Origin: CAZTTG01 sp964615935
Lineage (GTDB): Bacteria > Planctomycetota > UBA1135 > GCA-002686595
DNA length: 11,689 nt
Assembly (NCBI GenBank): GCA_964615935.1
Contig: CAZTTG010000139.1
Coordinates: 1 to 11,689 of the forward strand
Direction of reading: 5' to 3'
Shown here: positions 7,362-11,689 of the stretch, piece by piece
Numbering within the stretch: position 1 is the stretch's first letter
How the letters are laid out: the number at the start of each line of letters is the position of its first letter
Position numbers and translations under genes: made by a program
Notes under the pieces: model-generated
What the model was told of the DNA's origin: nothing
What the model saw: the letters and a program-made list of their open reading frames with translations, nothing else
The model's database searches: none

Positions 7362-7925
7362 CTACAGGACCTCGCGATACAGCCGCTCCTCGGGCCCCGG
7401 GATCACCACTCGGCTGACCAGCAGCCCGCGCCGGGCGATCTCGGCGGCCCCGGCCTCGATGGCGGCCTCGACGTCGGCCACCCGCCCGGTCAGCATCAGG
7501 AAGCCCTTGCCCCCGATGGCCATGGCCACGTGGATGCGGAAGAGGGTCACCTCGGCCGCCTTCACCGCCGCGTCGGCGGCCTCGACGATGGCGGTGACCG
7601 AGAAGGCCTCCAGGATGCCCAGGGCGGCGCGGTCCTCCTCCCGCAGGGCCACGCTGCCGGTGATGGCCGGGAAGACGCGCTGGTCCACGTTGGGGATCAG
7701 GAGCTCGTCGATGAGGGCCTCCTGGGAGGCGGCCTTGCCGGCGCGCACGCTCGACTCGACCGCCACCACGTCGCCGCCCACCATCACGATGAACTTGCCC
7801 GAGCAGATGGTGCGGGCCACCAGGAGCTCCACGTCGGCGGCCTTCAGCATGGCGTCCTCGACCAGGTAGGCGACCCCGATCGAGGAGAGCTCGAGCATGC
7901 CCAGCGCGGTCATCGGCCTAGCCAT
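7362..7925 (-). CDS. pduT: Tandem-BMC-domain shell protein with Fe-S cysteine, PduT-like
   Basis: The 187-residue protein contains two BMC domains (about 5-90 and 99-185), as in PduT, which forms a pseudohexameric trimer in a microcompartment shell. In Salmonella PduT a cysteine in TICPGKF binds a 4Fe-4S cluster at the three-fold pore, moving electrons across the shell. The matching Cys41 is present here in TICSGKF. Other matching stretches are LGMLELSSIG, DAMLKAADVELLVA, IVMVGGDV, ALGILEAFSV, IHVAMAIGGKG and VIPGPEERLYR. Length equals the family norm. The start ATG at 7923-7925 lies inside the last codons of pduS (8-base overlap) and has GGAGG five bases upstream. Met5 (7911-7913), four bases after the pduS stop, is an alternative that aligns better with PduT N-termini. 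The gene is second in the operon, after the protein its homologue is known to partner. No BMC-H or BMC-P gene is in the window. Confidence 0.92.
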   Translation of the reverse strand: MARPMTALGMLELSSIGVAYLVEDAMLKAADVELLVARTICSGKFIVMVGGDVVAVESSVRAGKAASQEALIDELLIPNVDQRVFPAITGSVALREEDRAALGILEAFSVTAIVEAADAAVKAAEVTLFRIHVAMAIGGKGFLMLTGRVADVEAAIEAGAAEIARRGLLVSRVVIPGPEERLYREVL

Positions 7926-9222
7926 GGCTCCTCCGGATGGTAATTGCGTCGTCGACCCGGCTCACCACGCCGCTCATCGAGGCGTGCACCGGGACCCCGA
8001 GCCCCTCGGGAGCGGCGCCGACCACCTGGCCCTCCTCCACCCGCTGGCCGACCTCCACGGCGGGCACGGCCGGCGCGCCGACGTGCTGCTTGAGCGGGAT
8101 GCGCACCCCCTCCAGCTCCCAGTCGATCTCGACCAGGGGTCCGACGTTGCGGAAGCGCTCGAGCCCCAGCTTGCTCATGAGCCGGGCGACCGGGGTGCGG
8201 CGGAAGGCCTGCATGCCGTGGGGCTTCACCTCGCGGCTGCCCGTGGCCGGGTGCTGCACGCCCTGGGCGCGCATGAGCGCCTTGTTGCCCACGCAGGCGT
8301 CCTTGGGGTACAGGTCCTCGGGGCAGGCGTAGAGCGAGCACAGGTTGCACTCGCAGCAGAACTGGCTGCCCAGGTCGGGCGGGCCGCCGCCGTAGTCGAA
8401 CTCCAGCTTGCGCATGGCGAGGTGCGGCTCGACCGGGTGCCCCAGCAGGTAGCGCGGGCACAGCTCGGTGCAGAAGCTGCACTGGTCGCAGGCCGACTTG
8501 CCGATCCGGTCGCGGATCCGGGCGGTGGGCAGGTAGCGCCGCGCCAGGGGGTGGTCCTCGGGCAGGCAGACCAGCCCGCCGGTGGTGCGGGTGACGACCT
8601 CCTCGAGGCTGGACATGAGCCGGGCCATCATCACCCCGCCGATCAGCACGTGGCCGATGCGCCCCGGGTCGGCCCCGGCGCCGCGCAGCACGTCGCCCAT
8701 GCGGGCCCCCACCGGCGCGCGCACCGTGACCGGCTCGGGCACGGCTCCGGCCACGGTCAGGTACTTGTGGGTGACCGGGCGGTCGAGGTGGACGTTGAGC
8801 AGGGTCTCGACGTTGTTCACCAGGCAGCCCACGTCCAGGGGCAGCCCCCCGGGGGGGATGACCCGCCCGGTGGTCTCGTGGACGGTGATGAACTCGTCCC
8901 CCGCCGGGTAGTAGTCGCCCAGGGGGTGCACCTCGATGCCCAGCGGCCGGCAGCGGGCGGAGAGGGAGTCGATCAACTCCCCGTACTTCTCCTTGATGGC
9001 CACGATCCCGCGGTCGGCCCGCACCTGGCGCATCACCTGCTGCATGCCGTCCAGGACCCCGTCGGCGAAGTGGAGCAGGATCTCCTTGTCCTTGTGCAGG
9101 AGCGGCTCACACTCGGCCGCGTTCAGGATGACCGTGTCGGCGGAGCGCTCCAGCTTCTTGTAGATCGGGAAGCCGGCGCCCCCGGCTCCCACGACCCCGT
9201 TCGCTCGTACTCGATCCAGCAT
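7918..9222 (-). CDS. pduS: PduS-like flavin/Fe-S electron-transfer protein (RnfC-related), BMC-associated
   Basis: PduS is known as the cobalamin reductase of the propanediol microcompartment: a flavoprotein with two 4Fe-4S clusters that passes electrons from NADH, and it binds the shell protein PduT. The 434-residue protein here has the same build. A Gly-rich nucleotide/flavin loop VGAGGAGFPIYKKL (11-24) is followed by LNAAECEPLLHKD (33-45) and an SLBB-like middle region. Cluster one is Cys245, 248, 251, 255 (CDQCSFCTELCPRYLLGH). Cluster two is Cys289, 292, 295, 300 (CCECNLCSLYACPEDLYP). A C-terminal barrel-sandwich domain spans about 383-430. Length matches the family (~430-450). ATG at 9220-9222 has GGGAG three bases upstream. 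The 8-base overlap with pduT implies coupling. PduS-type proteins also occur in glycyl-radical and sugar-type BMC loci, so cobalamin need not be the acceptor. The general RnfC family is the fallback call, but the cluster pattern and neighbour favour PduS. Confidence 0.92.
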   Translation of the reverse strand: MLDRVRANGVVGAGGAGFPIYKKLERSADTVILNAAECEPLLHKDKEILLHFADGVLDGMQQVMRQVRADRGIVAIKEKYGELIDSLSARCRPLGIEVHPLGDYYPAGDEFITVHETTGRVIPPGGLPLDVGCLVNNVETLLNVHLDRPVTHKYLTVAGAVPEPVTVRAPVGARMGDVLRGAGADPGRIGHVLIGGVMMARLMSSLEEVVTRTTGGLVCLPEDHPLARRYLPTARIRDRIGKSACDQCSFCTELCPRYLLGHPVEPHLAMRKLEFDYGGGPPDLGSQFCCECNLCSLYACPEDLYPKDACVGNKALMRAQGVQHPATGSREVKPHGMQAFRRTPVARLMSKLGLERFRNVGPLVEIDWELEGVRIPLKQHVGAPAVPAVEVGQRVEEGQVVGAAPEGLGVPVHASMSGVVSRVDDAITIRRSHG

Positions 9223-9254
9223 GCGCTCCCGACCCGCGGTCCCGCGGGCCCGTC

Positions 9255-9282
9255 ATTCTGGCCCGGCGCCGGGGCCGGGCAA
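9255..9282 (-). promoter_or_regulatory. Weak candidate promoter for the pduS-like operon
   Basis: On the minus strand TTGCCC (9282-9277) and CAGAAT (9260-9255) are 16 bases apart, each matching four of six consensus bases. The spacer itself is a GC hairpin (gcccggc/gccgggc). The distance to ATG gives a leader near 26 bases. In such GC-rich DNA chance matches are common. Confidence 0.25.
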
Positions 9283-9300
9283 GCCCCCGCAGGCGAGAAT

Positions 9301-9316
9301 CCGCCGCCGGCGGCGG
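9301..9316. repeat. 16-base perfect palindrome upstream of the pduS-like operon
   Basis: The sequence ccgccgccggcggcgg reads the same on both strands and sits midway between two divergent genes. It could be a dimeric regulator site, but simple CCG repeats produce such palindromes easily in GC-rich DNA. Confidence 0.3.
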
Positions 9317-9439
9317 TGGGCGCCTCCGCGGGCGGGGACCGGCCAGGCGCCTTCGGAGGGCCCTTGACGCCGCTAGCCGACGCATCGAGGATCCGGATCG
9401 ATTCCCACCGGCGCGAGCGCCCCAGACCCCGGAGGACCC

Positions 9440-10624
9440 ATGATCCGCGAGAAGATCGAGCAGACCTACGCCATCCTGGAAGAGCTGGACGTCGACGCCT
9501 GGATGCTCTTCGTCCGCGAGAGCGGCGCCATGGCGGATCCGGCCATGGAGCTGGTGGTGGGAGCCGAGTGCACCTGGCAGTCGGCCTTCGTCTACACGCG
9601 CTCGGGCCGCTCGATCGCCATCGTGGGCAACCTGGACGAGGCCAAGTTCCGGGAGCTGGGCACCTTCGACGAGGTCCGCTCCTACGTCGCGGGGATCAAG
9701 GACACCCTGCTGGGGCTCTTCGAGGAGCTGGATCCCGCCCACTTCGCCCTGAACGTCTCGGTGAACGACTACATGTCGGACGGCCTCACCTACGGCATGT
9801 TCCAGCTCCTGCAGCAGCACCTGGAGGGCACGCGCTGGGCCGACCGCTGGATCCCCGCCGAGAGGATCGTGGCCGCCCTGCGGGGCCGCAAGTCCCCCGC
9901 CGAGCAGGAACGCATCCGGGCGGCCATCGAGCTCACCGAGGAGATCTACGCCAGCGTCACCGGCTTCCTGAAGCCGGGCCGGACCGAGCGCGAGGTGGCG
10001 GCCTTCATCCACGAGCAGGTGGACCGGGCCGGGGTGGAGACGGCCTGGGATCGCTCGGAGTGCCCGGCGGTCTTCACCGGGCCGGAGGCGGCCGGCGCCC
10101 ACTGCGGCCCCACCGACCGGCCCATCGAGCCGGGCCACATCATGAACATCGACTTCGGGGTCAAGAAGGACGGCTTCTGCTCGGACATCCAGCGGACCTG
10201 GTACTTCCTGCGCGAGGGCGAGACCGAGGCCCCCGAGGCGGTGAGGGAGACCTTCCAGACCATCGTCGACTCGGTGCGCCTGGGCGCCGAGCGGATCCGG
10301 CCGGGCATGACCGGCCTGGAGGTGGACACCCTGGTGCGCGGCTACATCACCGAGCGGGGCCACCCCGAGTACCCCCACGCCACCGGCCACCAGGTGGGCC
10401 GTCTGGCCCACGACGGCGCGGCCACCCTGGCCCCCGCCTGGGAGCGCTACGCCGACATCCCCTACCTGGAGATCGAGCCCGGACAGGTCTACACCATCGA
10501 GCCGCGCATCCCGGTGCCCGGCCACGGCGTGGCCACCTCGGAGGAGATCGTGGTGGTCACCGAGGAGGGCGGCCGCTTCCTCTCCCACCCGCAGACCGAG
10601 CTGATCTACGTGGGCGCGAGGTAG
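9440..10624 (+). CDS. M24 family metallopeptidase (Xaa-Pro peptidase/creatinase fold)
   Basis: The 394-residue cytoplasmic protein has a creatinase-type N-terminal domain (about 1-145) and a pita-bread catalytic domain (about 155-394), the build of Xaa-Pro aminopeptidases, prolidases and creatinases. All five metal ligands of the two-metal site are visible: Asp238 and Asp249 (NIDFG...CSDIQRTW), His317 (ATGHQVGRLAHD), Glu354 (TIEPRI) and Glu368 (TSEEIVVVT). His221 in AHCGPTDR fits the substrate-contact position. These residues support an active hydrolase cleaving Xaa-Pro bonds; creatinase or another C-N hydrolase on the same fold cannot be excluded, since creatinase lacks the metal ligands and this protein keeps them. 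ATG has GGAGGA three bases upstream. The gene is divergent from the pduS-like operon across 217 bases and ends only nine bases from the convergent unknown gene, leaving no room for a terminator. No signal or encapsulation-type extension is evident. Confidence 0.9.
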   Translation: MIREKIEQTYAILEELDVDAWMLFVRESGAMADPAMELVVGAECTWQSAFVYTRSGRSIAIVGNLDEAKFRELGTFDEVRSYVAGIKDTLLGLFEELDPAHFALNVSVNDYMSDGLTYGMFQLLQQHLEGTRWADRWIPAERIVAALRGRKSPAEQERIRAAIELTEEIYASVTGFLKPGRTEREVAAFIHEQVDRAGVETAWDRSECPAVFTGPEAAGAHCGPTDRPIEPGHIMNIDFGVKKDGFCSDIQRTWYFLREGETEAPEAVRETFQTIVDSVRLGAERIRPGMTGLEVDTLVRGYITERGHPEYPHATGHQVGRLAHDGAATLAPAWERYADIPYLEIEPGQVYTIEPRIPVPGHGVATSEEIVVVTEEGGRFLSHPQTELIYVGAR

Positions 10625-10633
10625 AGCCCGCGC

Positions 10634-11272
10634 TCAGCGCTCCTCGCTCTGCGCGATCAGGATCGCCAGGACCTCCCGATCGATCTCCAGCTTGGACGTC
10701 TGAGGCTGCACCTCGCCCATGCGCTCCAGGAGCTCGACGGCCGCGGACCGCATGCCGCACCGCAAGGCGAGCTGTGCGTAGCGGTTCAGGATTCCCGGGA
10801 GCTCATCGCTGAAACCGGAGGGCTCCTCGGTCAGGATCAAGCTCCGCTCCACGATCTGGTGGAGCTCCGACTCGTGATCATGGCCGCGCTCGGTGCACGC
10901 CGTCAGCAGACCGGAGAAGAACCAGAGATGGTCGACGGCCTCTTCGGCGCTCCCGGCCACGGATGCGAGCTGGAAGACCCGCTCCCCGTCGAGGCAGCTC
11001 ACCGCCCGGATCACGCGCTTCTGCTGTTCCACCCTCGCCCGATCGGCCAGGCGGCTCCCGACACCCGGAAGCGCGGCGAAGAGACGGGCCGAGACCTCTG
11101 CCCCGACCGAGGAGACCAGCGTTTCCTCGATCTCCTCGTTCTCTCCACCTTCGGCGTACTTTTCGAGCTTCAGCAGCACGCGGAGCTCCTCGTGATCGCC
11201 CCGGCGGATGTCATCGGTCAACACCTTCTGTTCGATGGCCAGGGCGGCGAGATCCCTCTCGGCCTCCAACAT
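10634..11272 (-). CDS. Unrecognised helical protein; C-terminal part of an apparently frameshifted gene
   Basis: From the first in-frame ATG this is a 212-residue, mostly helical, charged protein with no family I recognise. It has no signal or membrane segment and just three cysteines (in AVSCLDGE, TACTERG and LRCGM). The last 50 residues (LNRYAQLALRCGMRSAAVELLERM) resemble a TPR-like helical hairpin, but one unit only. Coding-like sequence in the same frame continues upstream of this ATG to a stop at 11408-11410 (GLALERDEAGTG, then EEIFHAFELAPARCLQRV). No ATG or GTG lies in that stretch, so ATG 11270-11272 is probably an internal Met. The missing N-terminus appears to be in the neighbouring frame (see the 11381-11615 entry). 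Base composition is a little less GC-rich than that of the neighbours. The stop is nine bases from the convergent M24 stop. Confidence 0.6.
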   Translation of the reverse strand: MLEAERDLAALAIEQKVLTDDIRRGDHEELRVLLKLEKYAEGGENEEIEETLVSSVGAEVSARLFAALPGVGSRLADRARVEQQKRVIRAVSCLDGERVFQLASVAGSAEEAVDHLWFFSGLLTACTERGHDHESELHQIVERSLILTEEPSGFSDELPGILNRYAQLALRCGMRSAAVELLERMGEVQPQTSKLEIDREVLAILIAQSEER

Positions 11273-11380
11273 TCCCTCCCAGCCGACCTGGACTCGCTGC
11301 AGGCAGCGGGCGGGCGCCAGCTCGAAGGCGTGGAAGATCTCCTCGCGGCCTGTTCCGGCCTCGTCGCGCTCGAGGGCCAG

Positions 11381-11615
11381 ACCGCGCCGCTTGGAGCTCG
11401 ATATCGCTCACCTCGAATCCACTGCGGTGGCCGGCGTGTCTTCGCTCATCCTCGCCCAACCCGAGCTGCAGCCACAGGGTCTCCCTCTTGGTCAGCTCTC
11501 TCCAGATCTCGTGCCAGGACCTCCAGAGGAGATCGCCCCCGGCGTTCGACAGCTCGAGGCGCAGCATCGCGCTCTCCGGCAGGTGTGTGATGCGCAGGTG
11601 CAGGCGCTCGTTCAA
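11381..11615 (-). pseudogene. N-terminal fragment of the unrecognised gene, out of frame with the rest
   Basis: This frame reads MLRLELSNAGGDLLWRSW, then HEIWRELTKRETLWLQLGLG and SGFEVSDIELQAAR. It looks like normal coding sequence to about base 11385 and then decays into Arg/Pro/Gly-rich shadow text until a stop near 11211. The frame one base over becomes protein-like at the same place (GLALERDEAG). Skipping one base near the gcggcgcgg run joins the two into one protein of about 310 residues. The best start is ATG at 11565-11567, with GGAG seven bases upstream; TTG at 11613-11615 would add 16 residues. It may be a real mutation, a programmed shift or a sequencing error. No typical slippery heptamer is seen. 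Function unknown. Confidence 0.5.
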
Positions 11616-11689
11616 TCCCCAGCGAAAGCCCCGACCAATGCAGGGCTCCTGACCTACGGACGATCATTCATGCAACCTCGGGGCCTCAA
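11616..11689. other. Upstream region of the unrecognised gene, to window end
   Basis: No gene can be supported here. On the minus strand an ATG frame from 11667 (MIVRRSGALHW) runs briefly but degenerates into Ala/Pro/Arg-rich text, so it is probably not coding. No clear promoter was found. Confidence 0.35.

Larger units (their letters stand above)
9223..9439. other. Divergent intergenic region, pduS-like operon / M24 peptidase
   Basis: This 217-base gap must hold the control elements of the BMC-type operon and of the M24 gene. No small coding frame is convincing. It contains a 16-base perfect palindrome (9301-9316), a 7-base GC stem with a 6-base loop (9261-9267 with 9274-9280), and a TTGACG box (9364-9369) facing the M24 gene without a good -10. 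GGAGGA at 9431-9436 is the M24 ribosome site. Confidence 0.5.

Noticed and set aside
7897..10812. A very long plus-strand open frame (971 codons) across the pduS/pduT region
   Set aside because: Its text is rich in Gly, Ala, Arg, His and Pro with no domain. It is antisense to two securely identified proteins and overlaps the M24 gene in another frame; long shadow frames are expected in GC-rich DNA.
11446..11667. Short minus-strand ATG frame at the right edge as the true N-terminus of the unknown gene
   Set aside because: Beyond the first residues it becomes Ala/Pro/Arg-rich, and the neighbouring frame has better coding text and a good ribosome site at ATG 11567.

Overview
The window is a GC-rich bacterial chromosome segment with dense coding and short intergenic gaps. 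Two secreted or lipid-anchored enzymes with cleavable signals imply a Gram-negative-type envelope. The lineage cannot be fixed from the sequence. A high-GC Myxococcota-, Planctomycetota- or candidate-phylum-type organism would fit, but this is a guess. No tRNA, rRNA, CRISPR array, transposase or integrase was seen.

Layout. (1) Bases 1-728, plus strand: the 3' two-thirds of asnA (aspartate-ammonia ligase), closed by a strong intrinsic terminator at 747-790. (2) 847-2496, minus: a lipoprotein of the sulfatase/alkaline phosphatase superfamily with Thr in place of the formylglycine Cys. (3) 2583-4199, plus: a secreted M1-type aminopeptidase homologue whose zinc motif reads DELAH instead of HELAH. 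(4) 6244-4236, minus: a two-gene operon of an SLC6/NSS sodium-coupled transporter and a translationally coupled (ATGA) single-span membrane protein with a predicted periplasmic beta domain. A plausible promoter lies at 6289-6317. (5) 9222-6342, minus: a three-gene operon, pduS-like (flavin/Fe-S electron-transfer protein), pduT-like (tandem-BMC shell protein with the Fe-S cysteine) and a zinc-ribbon protein of unknown function. (6) 9440-10624, plus: an M24 metallopeptidase (Xaa-Pro peptidase/creatinase fold), divergent from the pduS operon. (7) 11615-10634, minus: an unrecognised gene that appears frameshifted near 11390.

How they may work together. Four loci deal with peptides or amino acids: asnA, the M1-like protein, the NSS transporter and the M24 peptidase. 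This suggests a peptide/amino-acid use neighbourhood, but only the two minus-strand operons are tied together by gene spacing. The most interesting part is the pduS-pduT pair. In known bacterial microcompartments (BMCs) these two form the redox conduit across the shell. Here they have no hexameric or pentameric shell gene, no aldehyde dehydrogenase and no signature enzyme in view. Their operon partner is a zinc-ribbon protein of unknown function, and their divergent neighbour is an M24 hydrolase. Either the rest of the BMC locus lies elsewhere or this is a stand-alone redox module.
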